In this document: piece by piece, positions 53,258 to 61,909 of the stretch
Position numbering within the stretch: position 1 is the stretch's first letter
How the letters are laid out: each line of letters opens with the position of its first letter
Origin: Candidatus Dadabacteria bacterium
Lineage (GTDB): Bacteria > Desulfobacterota_D > UBA1144 > Nemesobacterales > Nemesobacteraceae
Reading direction: 5' to 3'
Length of the DNA: 64,000 bases
Assembly: GCA_009840385.1 (NCBI GenBank)
Contig: VXNX01000009.1
Span: forward strand, 62,001 to 126,000
Notes under the pieces: model-generated
Told to the model about the DNA's origin: nothing
Databases searched by the model: none
The model's input: the letters and a program-made list of their open reading frames with translations, nothing else
Position numbers and translations under genes: made by a program

Positions 53258-54151
53258 ATGGATGAGCACCTCGATTCGTTCCTTGTATACCTCACGATGA
53301 ACAGGGGCCTTTCGAAAAACACCATTGAATCCTATTCAAGGGACATATCCTCCCTCGCGACTTTCCTCGACAAAAGGGGAATATCAGACCCCGTCGCGGT
53401 AAGCGAACCTGATATAGCCGCTTTTTTCGACCACCTGAGGAAAAAAAAGCTCTCCCCCAGAAGCGTGGCGAGAAACATAGTTTCCCTGAAGCAGTTTTTC
53501 AGGTTCCTGCTCACAGAAAACGTCATAACCGAGGATCCCCTGAGAAACACGGTCTCTCCCAAGCCAGCGAAGACCCTTCCCCACACTCTCTCCCTTGACG
53601 AAGTTGAGAGGCTTCTTCGGGAGCCTGAAAAAGGCAAGTCCAACGAGGCGCTCAGGGACCGCGCGATGCTCGAGGTTCTCTACGCCACCGGGGTCAGGGT
53701 ATCAGAGCTGATCTCACTTGAGCTAAACCGCATCAACCTTGACCACGGCTACGTCATCACCCTCGGCAAGGGAAGCAAGGAAAGAATAGTTCCGATAGGT
53801 GATGCAGCCATCAGGAAAGTAAGGGACTATCTCTCAGACTCAAGACCCAAACTTCTTCGCGGCAGGAACTCGGAGTATCTTTTCGTAACCTCGAGAACCG
53901 CCTCCAAGATGAGCCGTCAGCGCTTCTGGCGCATGATAAAAGACTACGCGCTCTCAGCCGGCATCCACTCCCACATAACTCCTCACGTGCTCCGCCACTC
54001 TTTCGCCACGCATCTGCTCGAGCGGGGAGCCGACCTGCGGGCGATACAGGCCATGCTCGGCCATTCAGACATATCCACGACCCAGATATACACTTACGTT
54101 GAGAAAGAAAGACTGAAACGCATACACGAAAAATCTCACCCAAGAGCGTAA
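53258..54151 (+). CDS. xerD: Tyrosine recombinase XerC/XerD
   Basis: A 297-residue site-specific recombinase resolving chromosome dimers at dif. An N-terminal SAM-like core-binding domain (SFLVYLTMNRGLSKNTIESYSRD) precedes a catalytic domain with the R in TGVRVSEL, K in GKGSKERIVPI, HVLRHSFATH (H-R), GHSDISTTQIYTYV (H and Tyr nucleophile). Length and context among housekeeping genes suggest a chromosomal Xer protein, not a phage integrase; XerC versus XerD is not decided. Confidence 0.9.
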   Translation: MDEHLDSFLVYLTMNRGLSKNTIESYSRDISSLATFLDKRGISDPVAVSEPDIAAFFDHLRKKKLSPRSVARNIVSLKQFFRFLLTENVITEDPLRNTVSPKPAKTLPHTLSLDEVERLLREPEKGKSNEALRDRAMLEVLYATGVRVSELISLELNRINLDHGYVITLGKGSKERIVPIGDAAIRKVRDYLSDSRPKLLRGRNSEYLFVTSRTASKMSRQRFWRMIKDYALSAGIHSHITPHVLRHSFATHLLERGADLRAIQAMLGHSDISTTQIYTYVEKERLKRIHEKSHPRA

Positions 54152-54161
54152 ACTTATAGAT

Positions 54162-54827
54162 ATGAACTATAGTTTTTTCATAATACTGGTCCCCGTAATT
54201 CTCTTTTCCCTTACCATACACGAGTACGCCCACGCGCTTGTGGCCTACAGGCTCGGGGACGACACCGCGAAAAGACAGGGAAGGCTTTCGCTTAATCCCC
54301 TCGTGCACCTTGACCTCCTGGGGACCCTTCTGCTTTTCATAGTGCATTTCGGGTGGGCAAAGCCCGTTCCCGTGGACCCGAGAAACTTCAGAAACCCGAA
54401 AAAAGACATGCTTCTGGTCGCCCTTGCTGGCCCCGTATCCAACATTCTGACGGCGATTGCTGCGGCCGTGATTCTAAAGGCGGTATTTGAGAACTTCGCG
54501 ACGATACCTCCGGGAAGCGGGGTCGACGTGGCCGTGCGGATGCTCGTGTGGTTCATATACATAGGGATAGTGCTTGCCGTTTTCAACATGATCCCGGTTC
54601 CGCCGCTTGACGGCTCGCGGGTGCTCTACGGACTGCTGCCCGACAGTCTCGCTTACAGGTACGCAAAATTTGAAACCTACGGAATATTCATTCTTTTCGC
54701 CTTCTTTTTGTTCGGCGGAAAATTTTTGGGTTACTTTATATTCGTTCCCGTGGGTATCTTTATACAAATGTGTAATTTCAGCCCGAGCGAACTCGAGATC
54801 CTTGTCCGGGCTATGAATCCACAGTGA
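54162..54827 (+). CDS. Site-2 protease family (M50) membrane metalloprotease
   Basis: A 221-residue polytopic membrane protein with zinc motif HEYAH in a first transmembrane segment (TIHEYAHALVAYRLGD) and the third ligand region NMIPVPPLDGSRVLYGLLP. It lacks PDZ domains and so belongs to the short YwhC/Rip-like group, which cleaves substrates within the membrane. It overlaps scpA by 4 bases, an arrangement common in many bacteria. Confidence 0.9.
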   Translation: MNYSFFIILVPVILFSLTIHEYAHALVAYRLGDDTAKRQGRLSLNPLVHLDLLGTLLLFIVHFGWAKPVPVDPRNFRNPKKDMLLVALAGPVSNILTAIAAAVILKAVFENFATIPPGSGVDVAVRMLVWFIYIGIVLAVFNMIPVPPLDGSRVLYGLLPDSLAYRYAKFETYGIFILFAFFLFGGKFLGYFIFVPVGIFIQMCNFSPSELEILVRAMNPQ

Positions 54828-55585
54828 TCACCGAGAAAAACGGAAAAACCGAGGACCAGCAGTCAGCCTACAGCGTACGGCTCGAGATGTTCAGCGGGCC
54901 CCTCGACCTGCTGCTCCACCTCATAAAGAAAAACGAGGTGGACATCTACGACATACCAATCGCCGATATAACCGAGCAGTACCTTGAATATCTGGACTTT
55001 CTGAAAGCGGTAAACCTCGAGGTCGTCGGAGAGTACATGTCCATGGCGGCCGAACTCGGGTACATAAAATCGCGGATGCTTCTTCCCAGAATAAAAGACG
55101 AGGATGAAGAAGAGGAGGAGGATCCCAGGGAGGAGCTTGTAAGGCGGCTGCTTGAGTATGAGAGGTACAGAGACGCGGCGGCGGAGCTCGGAGGGATGGA
55201 AATCCTCGGAAAAGACGTTTTCCTAGCGGGTTATGACCGCAAGGAAATGTTCGGAGAGCCCGCGGAAGAAACGGAATTTGTAAAATTCGATCTCTGGACC
55301 CTGGTAGATACTTTCTCAAGGATATACAACGACAACAAGAAGTCGCAAACCGAAGATATATTCTTCAGTCTGCAAACCTACACGGTTGAAGAGAGAAAAA
55401 ACCAGGTAATTGAGATAATGAGAAGGAAAAAAGAAGTTCTCTTCGAGGATCTTTTCGAAGGGGATAAAAACCGGATGAAACTCGTGGTAACCTTTATCTC
55501 GATACTGGAACTGCTGAAAGACGGTGTTCTGGATGTTTTTCAGCCGACTTTCGAAGAACCCATAAAAATAATTCTGAAACAGTAA
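54824..55585 (+). CDS. scpA: Segregation and condensation protein A (kleisin)
   Basis: A 253-residue kleisin that bridges SMC heads together with ScpB. The N-terminal helical domain (FSGPLDLLLHLIKKNEVDIYDIPI, EYMSMAAELGYIKSRMLLP), an acidic linker (DEDEEEEEDP) and the C-terminal winged helix (VVTFISILELLKDG) are visible. GTG 54824 overlaps the previous stop. scpB follows after a single base. Confidence 0.94.
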   Translation: MITEKNGKTEDQQSAYSVRLEMFSGPLDLLLHLIKKNEVDIYDIPIADITEQYLEYLDFLKAVNLEVVGEYMSMAAELGYIKSRMLLPRIKDEDEEEEEDPREELVRRLLEYERYRDAAAELGGMEILGKDVFLAGYDRKEMFGEPAEETEFVKFDLWTLVDTFSRIYNDNKKSQTEDIFFSLQTYTVEERKNQVIEIMRRKKEVLFEDLFEGDKNRMKLVVTFISILELLKDGVLDVFQPTFEEPIKIILKQ

Positions 55586-55586
55586 A

Positions 55587-56138
55587 ATGAACGACAGAAG
55601 CCCTCTTGTAAACATAATAGAATGCTTGATATTCGTATCTAAAACCCCTCTTACAATTCAAGAAATATCGAATTCGCTAAAGGGCTTCGAGGAAAAGGAA
55701 ATAAGCGACGCACTAAGTGAGCTCGAGGAGCAGTGGGATGGGATGGGAAGAAGTTTCATCCTAAGCAACATCGCCGGGGGCTACCAGTTCAGAACCCGCC
55801 CCGAATATTCTGAATACATAGTCGAATTTAACAAGGAAATAAAAAAGTTCAGGCTCTCAAAGGCCGCCCTCGAAGTGCTGGCGATAGTGGCCTACAAGCA
55901 GCCCGTTACGAAAATCGAGGTCGAGAAGATAAGAGGAGTGGACTGCTCGAGCAGCGTAAGCGTGCTCCTCGAGAGAAGGTTCATTGAGATATCCGGAAGA
56001 AAGGATGTTCCGGGAAAACCTTTTCTCTACAGGACAACTGACCTTTTTCTTGAGACATTCGGCCTTAAAAACATAAAGGATCTCCCCACCGTGAAGGAAA
56101 TCGAGAAGATTAAGGAAGATCTGGGGGAACCCGGGTGA
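55587..56138 (+). CDS. scpB: Segregation and condensation protein B
   Basis: A 183-residue protein with tandem winged helices: the first around VNIIECLIFVSKTPLTIQEI and the second with LSKAALEVLAIVAYKQPVTKIEVEKIRGVD, the family signature. It pairs with ScpA in the SMC condensin complex. ATG 55587 lies directly after the scpA stop. Confidence 0.95.
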   Translation: MNDRSPLVNIIECLIFVSKTPLTIQEISNSLKGFEEKEISDALSELEEQWDGMGRSFILSNIAGGYQFRTRPEYSEYIVEFNKEIKKFRLSKAALEVLAIVAYKQPVTKIEVEKIRGVDCSSSVSVLLERRFIEISGRKDVPGKPFLYRTTDLFLETFGLKNIKDLPTVKEIEKIKEDLGEPG

Positions 56139-56197
56139 CCGACACGCCCTACGCAACCATCTTAATGGCAAATAGTGAATCTGCGGACGTATTTCGA

Positions 56198-56515
56198 TTA
56201 TCTGGTGGCTCGCACGTGAAGCTTAACGCCTTCATGTTTTTTTAAAGATGCAAGCAGAGAGGAAATACTCTTAAGACTCGGATTTCCTCTCGGACTGAGC
56301 ATGCGCATCAGACTCTTCGGGTTTTTTTGCGTAAGAATTCCAAGTTCCTGAAAACCGATTGTCGCGTTAACGTAGTCTCGCAGCAATACTTTCCCCACGT
56401 CGATTTCATCATTGAGTACGCACTCAATCGCTTCGGTCAGAAGTCCGACGCGGAACTCGGGGTCTCTCATTGCACGCTCCTTTACGATCTCCCTGAAACT
56501 ACGCGTTAATGCCAT
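56198..56515 (-). CDS. Orphan addiction-module antidote-like HTH protein (HigA/COG3636 type)
   Basis: A 105-residue DNA-binding protein. The family pattern MALTRSFREIVKERAMRDPEF, LLTEAIECVL, LLRDYVNATIGFQELG and NPKSLMRMLSPRGNPSL belongs to the putative addiction-module antidotes whose partner is a RelE/HigB-type toxin. No toxin gene is adjacent on either side; YbeY lies upstream and scpB convergently downstream. It may be a solitary antitoxin or a regulator. AGGGAG precedes ATG 56515. Confidence 0.85.
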   Translation of the reverse strand: MALTRSFREIVKERAMRDPEFRVGLLTEAIECVLNDEIDVGKVLLRDYVNATIGFQELGILTQKNPKSLMRMLSPRGNPSLKSISSLLASLKKHEGVKLHVRATR

Positions 56516-56567
56516 TGTTTTCTCCCTTTTCTTGGATTTTCAGATAAATTCTCGGGATTTCGAACTT

Positions 56568-57044
56568 TTATTTCCGGGTTTTCTCTTCTCCGTAGAACAT
56601 GGTACCAAGACAGACCGCCTCAGCTAGGTAGTCAAGTACTTCCTTTTCCTTCTCCCGCATCGCCTCTCTTTCCTTTTTCCTCTTGTGATCGAATCCGAGC
56701 AGGTGCAGAACCGCGTGAACCAAAAGCAGGCGCAGTTCCTCTTCAACGGTGATCTCAAGCTTTCGGGAGTGACGGACGGCCGTTTCGTAGGATATCACTA
56801 TATCGCCCAGAAGATAGGGGGTCGCTTCGCTTCTCTGCGGAAAACAGAGGACATCCGTAGTCGCGTCAATCTGTCTGTATTGCCTGTTAAGCTCCCTCAT
56901 GTCCCTGTCGCTCACAAGCGAGACGCAAAGCTCGCTTCGGGCGGAAAGATCAAGATATAGGAGTATTTTCTCAATCAGGCGGATCAGATTTTCCATGGCG
57001 GGACCATCAACAAATTCCTCCCTGTCCACTACGGATATTTCCAT
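56568..57044 (-). CDS. ybeY: Endoribonuclease YbeY
   Basis: A 158-residue zinc enzyme needed for 16S rRNA 3' maturation and 70S quality control. The H3XH5XH site reads HAVLHLLGFDH, and NRQYRQIDATTDVLCFP plus GDIVIS precede it. ATG 57044 follows GGGGGTG; GTG 57050 two codons upstream is an alternative. It starts 9 bases after cdsA ends, one unit. Confidence 0.93.
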   Translation of the reverse strand: MEISVVDREEFVDGPAMENLIRLIEKILLYLDLSARSELCVSLVSDRDMRELNRQYRQIDATTDVLCFPQRSEATPYLLGDIVISYETAVRHSRKLEITVEEELRLLLVHAVLHLLGFDHKRKKEREAMREKEKEVLDYLAEAVCLGTMFYGEEKTRK

Positions 57045-57053
57045 CTTCACCCC

Positions 57054-57935
57054 CTATATGGCAATACCCATCTCACTGAGCCGGTAGAAAACCAGGGAAG
57101 TGTAATATGTGCAGGGGAAAACGAATATCAGACTGTCGAACCTGTCAAGCACTCCGCCGTGTCCCGGGAGCAGAGAACCCGAGTCTTTTACCCCAGCTCC
57201 TCTTTTTATGGTGGATTCGAAAAGGTCGCCCGCAACCGCTGCCACGACTATTATTATGGCGTAAATAACCACCCAGACCGCGGGAAGAGGATTGCTGAAT
57301 ATCATGTTCACCACAAAGGCGCTTACGACTGAAACAACGAATCCCCCGATGAGCCCCACAACGGTCTTGCCAGAGCTTATGTGACGCGCAAGCTTCTTTT
57401 TACCGAAGCTTTTTCCGAAGAAATACGCCCCGGCGTCGTTAAGAAAAGTGCATGAAACGGCAAGTACCACAAGGAAAAAGCCGACATCCTCGGGACCCCT
57501 TTCGAGGAACCCGTAGCTCCCACCACTCGCGTTGCTCGAAATATTTCTAAGCAGCACCCCGTGGGCCAGCATCCAGCCGAAATATATAAGCGGCAGAAGG
57601 GTCATGCCAAGGTCCTGCAGACAGTCGCTGAAATCCTTTTTGCGAAATTCGAGAATTATGGAGAGAAATATCAGGAAGGTGAAGAAAAGACTCATGAGCA
57701 TGAAGTCAAAAAACGCACTTATGATCAGAAGCAGGGAAATGGCCGTGATATAAATCTTTCTCGTCTTCCGTATATCGGGACCCGCAAGCGCGAAGAACTC
57801 AAGAGAGCACAAGGCCCCGATCAGACAGATGAGAGCGAGATAATAAACTCCCCCGTGGTAAAATATAAGGAGAAGTATCGGTACGGCCACTACGGACGTC
57901 ACGATTCTCGTGATCAGGTTTCTGTTTTCCTCCAT
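57054..57935 (-). CDS. cdsA: Phosphatidate cytidylyltransferase
   Basis: A 293-residue membrane protein with seven to eight hydrophobic segments making CDP-diacylglycerol from phosphatidate and CTP. The C-terminal signature [18 protein letters not shown] then [10 protein letters not shown] is complete, and [16 protein letters not shown] precedes it. It is transcribed with ybeY downstream and is divergent from the PurN-like gene. Confidence 0.94.
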   Translation of the reverse strand: MEENRNLITRIVTSVVAVPILLLIFYHGGVYYLALICLIGALCSLEFFALAGPDIRKTRKIYITAISLLLIISAFFDFMLMSLFFTFLIFLSIILEFRKKDFSDCLQDLGMTLLPLIYFGWMLAHGVLLRNISSNASGGSYGFLERGPEDVGFFLVVLAVSCTFLNDAGAYFFGKSFGKKKLARHISSGKTVVGLIGGFVVSVVSAFVVNMIFSNPLPAVWVVIYAIIIVVAAVAGDLFESTIKRGAGVKDSGSLLPGHGGVLDRFDSLIFVFPCTYYTSLVFYRLSEMGIAI

Positions 57936-57988
57936 GCTGCGTTTACCCTTGCGTTAAACCGCATAAAAATTAAACGATAGGAGAATCA

Positions 57989-58747
57989 ATGCAAATAACG
58001 CCGCTTTACTCAGGTACCCGCCGCCCGATGAAAATTCTCGTGCTTGCCTCGGGGAGAGGGACGAATTTCGAGAAAATACACTCACGGCAGACAGAACTTA
58101 AACAAGACGGCGGGAAAAACTACGGAGCCGTAGAGCATGTTTTTTCAAACAGCCCCGGAGCGGCGGTTCTCGCAAAAGCAGAAGCGCTCGGAATCAGCAC
58201 CTCCTCCATAAATTCCGAGAGCTTTTTTGGCGACCTGGGAAAACACCCCTCAGATGAGGATGGACGAGTTCTTTACGATTCGTCCGTAATCTCGCATATC
58301 GAAGAGCTTTTTGAGCCCGACCTCGTGGTGCTGGCCGGATACAGGAGAAGGCTTAGCCGTCTGTTCACCGAGAGATTCCCGAACAGGATCGTAAACCTCT
58401 ACCCCGGAGACACGACCAAGGATTACCTCGTAAGAGGCAAAATCGCGTGCGTTCAAGCGTTAGAAAACGGGGAAAAGGATATAAGATGCACCGTCTATCT
58501 TGAAAACGACCCGGAAACGAGGTTCGGAACCGTGATCGCCCAGTCAGCCGACATATCGCTTGAAGGCTTTGGTATGGGGGACGTGGCGGCGATGGAAGAG
58601 AAAATCAGAGAACAGGGCGAATGGAAACTGTTTCCCTTCGTGGTCCATGACCTGATCGCGAACGAAAGGGTCGCTATTGACGAGGAAAACAATATCTATG
58701 TAGACGGTTTGCGGACCGGGGAAGCCGGTTTTTCGCTTTCATCCTAA
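57989..58747 (+). CDS. PurN-like formyltransferase-fold protein without the catalytic residues
   Basis: A 252-residue protein. MKILVLASGRGTNFEKI and FSNSPGAAVLAKAEALGI match the PurN (glycinamide ribonucleotide transformylase) N-domain, and LVVLAGYRRRLSRLF matches its central strand. PurN needs Asn-His (NIHPSLLP) and Asp (in HFVxxxxDxG). Here the first site reads VNLYPGDTTKD and the second TVYLENDPETRFG, so His becomes Tyr and the Asp is gone. It is also longer than PurN (about 200) with an extra C-terminal segment. Start ATG 57989 has AGGAG upstream. It overlaps nfo convergently by 4 bases. Its activity is unknown and may not involve formyl transfer. Confidence 0.7.
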   Translation: MQITPLYSGTRRPMKILVLASGRGTNFEKIHSRQTELKQDGGKNYGAVEHVFSNSPGAAVLAKAEALGISTSSINSESFFGDLGKHPSDEDGRVLYDSSVISHIEELFEPDLVVLAGYRRRLSRLFTERFPNRIVNLYPGDTTKDYLVRGKIACVQALENGEKDIRCTVYLENDPETRFGTVIAQSADISLEGFGMGDVAAMEEKIREQGEWKLFPFVVHDLIANERVAIDEENNIYVDGLRTGEAGFSLSS

Positions 58748-59577
58748 CCTGCGTCCCTTAGTCTCTTAAGAAACTCAACGTCTTTTGCCACTTCGGGAGG
58801 AGGCATTTCCACTATCATGTCGAGATTTTCGAAAAACGGATTCTCGATCATGGACCTGAAGCAGTCGATTCCTATCTCTCCTTGCCCGGGATGTTCGTGG
58901 CGATCCTTATGAGAATTGAATCCGGCCTTGGAATCGTTCGCGTGAACAAGCCTTACGGTTCCAGGAGCAAATACTGTGTTGATGCACTCTACAAGCTCCT
59001 TCACGCCCTCAGAGGTCCTTATATCGTATCCGGACGCAAACATGTGGGCCGTGTCTATACAAACCCCGAGACCCCCATGTGCCATGCGCTCCAATATCAG
59101 GGAAATCTCCTCAAAGCTCACTCCTATCGTATGCCCCTGGCCCGCGGTGTTCTCAAGCAGAAGCTGAGTTTCGCCGCTATAACCCCGGAGAACCATCGAG
59201 AGGGAGTCGACCACATTGCTTATCGCAACATCTCTTTCCATTTCCTTGGCGCTTCCTATATGAGTCATCATGTACTTCACCCCAAGGGCGCTTGATCTCT
59301 CAAGCTCCTCCCTTACCAGATCCACGCTTTTTTTCCTGAGATCCTCCTTCCCTGAAGCCAGGTTTATGAAATAAGGGGTATGAACATAGTAATCGCTTAT
59401 AGCGACCTCACTGCAGTTTCGAAAAAAGGCCTCAAGCAGGCCCTCATCAAGCTCAGGGGGCCTGCCGCCCCTTGGGGAGCGGGTAAACATCTGAAAGCAC
59501 TCGCATCCAAGCTCCCTCGCCCTCAGCGGAGCATTCTCAATCCCGCCTGCTATTGAAACATGTGCTCCGAATTTCAT
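58744..59577 (-). CDS. nfo: Endonuclease IV (AP endonuclease)
   Basis: A 277-residue TIM-barrel zinc enzyme cutting at abasic sites. FGAHVSIAGGIENAP, the HTPYFINLAS strand, MTHIGS, LLENTAGQGHTIG, CIDTAHMFASGYD, HANDSKAGFNSHKDRHEHPGQG and IVEMP carry the conserved zinc ligands. The open frame continues 39 codons upstream; ATG 59577 starts the family homology. Confidence 0.94.
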   Translation of the reverse strand: MKFGAHVSIAGGIENAPLRARELGCECFQMFTRSPRGGRPPELDEGLLEAFFRNCSEVAISDYYVHTPYFINLASGKEDLRKKSVDLVREELERSSALGVKYMMTHIGSAKEMERDVAISNVVDSLSMVLRGYSGETQLLLENTAGQGHTIGVSFEEISLILERMAHGGLGVCIDTAHMFASGYDIRTSEGVKELVECINTVFAPGTVRLVHANDSKAGFNSHKDRHEHPGQGEIGIDCFRSMIENPFFENLDMIVEMPPPEVAKDVEFLKRLRDAG

Positions 59578-59593
59578 CCCAGTCAGTCCTCGT

Positions 59594-59620
59594 TTGACAA
59601 ATTCACCCCGTAAATATAAC
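59594..59620 (+). promoter_or_regulatory. Possible promoter for the arginine decarboxylase gene
   Basis: TTGACA (59594-59599) and TATAAC (59615-59620) with a short 15-base spacer, 30 bases before the TTG start codon. Confidence 0.4.
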
Positions 59621-59649
59621 TTGAATGCAGGTTTACAAGGAGTGGTGAG

Positions 59650-60213
59650 TTGACCCCGACAAAGGCTTTTGTCACAAAGGGCGTGGGCAAGCACAAAGAG
59701 AGGCTCTCAAGCTTTGAGCTTGCCTTAAGGAATGCGCGGATCGCAGAGTTCAATCTGGTCAAGGTTTCAAGCATATTTCCCCCGGGCTGTCAGCTCGTAA
59801 GCAGAAAACAGGGACTCACCATGCTCTCCCCCGGGCAAATAGCGTTTGTGGTAATGAGCGAGAATTCCACGAACGAGCCCAGCAGGCTCATCGCCGCGTC
59901 CACCGGCCTTGCGATCCCGAAGGACAAGACACACTACGGATACATCTCCGAGCACCACAGCTACGGGCAGAAAGAAACCCTCGCGGGGGAATACGCAGAG
60001 GATCTTGCCGCCTACATGCTCGCCACCACCCTTAACGCTCCCTTTGACCCCGATAAAAGCTATGACGAACAGAAAGACATATGGGAGATAAGCGGACACA
60101 AGGTAAAAAGCAGAAACATAACGCAGACGGCCGTAGGAGATAAAAACGGACTCTGGACAACGGTTCTCACCGCCGTGGTTTTCTGTTCTTATCAGGCAAA
60201 TACGGTCAGCTAG
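59650..60213 (+). CDS. pdaD: Pyruvoyl-dependent arginine decarboxylase
   Basis: A 187-residue proenzyme of the PvlArgDC family, decarboxylating arginine to agmatine with a self-made pyruvoyl group. The self-cleavage site is [10 protein letters not shown] (between Ser40 and Ser41), followed by [13 protein letters not shown] and [16 protein letters not shown], conserved through the family. TTG 59650 is the start: AAGGAG sits 7 bases upstream. It is a single gene here, with no agmatinase or speB-like neighbour. It overlaps recN convergently by 8 bases. Confidence 0.9.
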   Translation: MTPTKAFVTKGVGKHKERLSSFELALRNARIAEFNLVKVSSIFPPGCQLVSRKQGLTMLSPGQIAFVVMSENSTNEPSRLIAASTGLAIPKDKTHYGYISEHHSYGQKETLAGEYAEDLAAYMLATTLNAPFDPDKSYDEQKDIWEISGHKVKSRNITQTAVGDKNGLWTTVLTAVVFCSYQANTVS

Positions 60214-61867
60214 CTCCCTTTATCAGCTCTCGGGCAACTTCAAAAGTTTTTTCGGAAACACTTTTTCCGGCAAGCATCCTGCCTATTTCCAAGACCCTCT
60301 CCTCTTCGCTGAGGGCATCCACCGAGACATCCGTACCACCCTCGCCAAACTCCTTCGCCACAAGCAGGTGGGTGTTCGCGAACTTGGCAACCTGAGGCAG
60401 ATGCGTTATACACACTACCTGGCTTTCATCGGAGAGATTCCTTATTTTCTCCCCTATGCTCTCGGCCACGACTCCCCCTATTCCGGCATCCACCTCATCG
60501 AAGATGAAAATCGAGCCGGCATCGCCCGTGGAAACGAAGCTTTTAAGCAGAAGCATTATTCTTGAGAGCTCCCCTCCAGAGGCAACCTTGTTAACGGGTC
60601 TTGACGGCTGGTCAGGGTTGGCTGAGAAAAGAAACTGCACGTTGTCTCGGCCGTCTCCCGAGAGGTCTTTTTCGGTAAATCCCACCTCAAAGCGAGCGTT
60701 TTTAAGCCCCACCGACTCGGCCTGATCGCAGAAAAGGTCCTCAAGCCGCTTAGCTCCCGCCTTTCTCTTAGCCGATATAGAGGATGCTACGGCTGAGACC
60801 TCTTCTCTCAGAGAATTCCTCTTTCGCTCGATTTCCCCCAGCATCTCAGCCGAGTTCTCAAGACCCTCGAGCTCGGATTCTATCTGCTGCTGTTTTTTTA
60901 TTATTTCCTCGATCGAGTCCCCGTGCTTTCTCTTAAGCCTCCCTATCTCCTCAAGCCTCAAGAGCACTTCCTCGAGTCTTTCGGGATTGTGCTCGATTTT
61001 CCCCGCAAACTCGCTGAGGCCATAGAAAACATCCTCGGTTTCTATAAGTACGGCCGCGATTCTCTCGCGAAGCTCCCCGAGAGAGGAATCAAGGTCGGAA
61101 ACATCCTCAAGACGCGAGAGGGCCTGCTTCAGAAAACCCACGGCCGAACTCTCTCCTTCATACAAAAGCCCAGTCGCATTGGCGAGAGAAGATGAGAATC
61201 TCTCCGAGTTCTCAAGCCTCACTCTCTGCGCTTCAAGCTCTGAGTCCTCATTCGGCGCGGGAGAGACTTTTTTTATCTCCTCTGCCTGGAACCTGAGATA
61301 ATCCTCTTTTTCCGCCCCTTCCCGCTCTTTTTTCCTAAGGGCCTCAAGCTCACTCTCCAGACGCACAAGCCCGGCGTATGCGGCCTTGTATTCAGAGACT
61401 TCATGTTCAAGTTTAGAAAAAGTGTCTAAGTAACTTAGATAATTGCTCTTCTTGAGGAGACCCTGGTGTTCATGCTGACCGAACATGTTAACCAGACCAT
61501 CGGTCACTTCCGAAAGCGTCCCGAGCGTCACTATCGAACCGTTTATGTATATCCTGTTCTTTCCGCCCGGGTTAAAAACCCTTTTTATGACAAGTTCCCC
61601 TTCTGAGTCTGCGATGCCGAAGTGCTCAAGTTTCTCCCCTATACCAAGATCCCCCGGAACTTCGAAAAGTGCTTCTATCGATGCCTGTTTCTCGCCTGAT
61701 TTGACTTGGTCGGCGGTAAACCTGTCGCCCAGAATTATATTTATCGCATCCACGATCAGGGATTTCCCCGTGCCAGTCTCCCCCGTGATTATGTTAAGGT
61801 TGTCCCCGAAACTGATGGAAATATCGTCTATTATGGCGAAATTCTTAAGCCTGAGCTCAACAAGCAT
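60206..61867 (-). CDS. recN: DNA repair protein RecN
   Basis: A 553-residue SMC-like ATPase acting at double-strand breaks. [32 protein letters not shown] (Walker A near residue 30), a coiled coil through about residues 155-360, the ABC signature [13 protein letters not shown] and Walker [12 protein letters not shown] are visible. ATG 61867 starts the conserved part; GTG 61882 gives five more residues. Confidence 0.94.
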   Translation of the reverse strand: MLVELRLKNFAIIDDISISFGDNLNIITGETGTGKSLIVDAINIILGDRFTADQVKSGEKQASIEALFEVPGDLGIGEKLEHFGIADSEGELVIKRVFNPGGKNRIYINGSIVTLGTLSEVTDGLVNMFGQHEHQGLLKKSNYLSYLDTFSKLEHEVSEYKAAYAGLVRLESELEALRKKEREGAEKEDYLRFQAEEIKKVSPAPNEDSELEAQRVRLENSERFSSSLANATGLLYEGESSAVGFLKQALSRLEDVSDLDSSLGELRERIAAVLIETEDVFYGLSEFAGKIEHNPERLEEVLLRLEEIGRLKRKHGDSIEEIIKKQQQIESELEGLENSAEMLGEIERKRNSLREEVSAVASSISAKRKAGAKRLEDLFCDQAESVGLKNARFEVGFTEKDLSGDGRDNVQFLFSANPDQPSRPVNKVASGGELSRIMLLLKSFVSTGDAGSIFIFDEVDAGIGGVVAESIGEKIRNLSDESQVVCITHLPQVAKFANTHLLVAKEFGEGGTDVSVDALSEEERVLEIGRMLAGKSVSEKTFEVARELIKGAS

Positions 61868-61909
61868 CTGTTTTCCAAGCACCCCGCTGCGTCTTTGCGC
61901 AATCGGGAT

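Noticed and set aside
53258-54151. Tyrosine recombinase as a mobile-element integrase
   Set aside because: Length, motifs and placement between ahcY and scpAB fit chromosomal Xer; no element ends or cargo seen.
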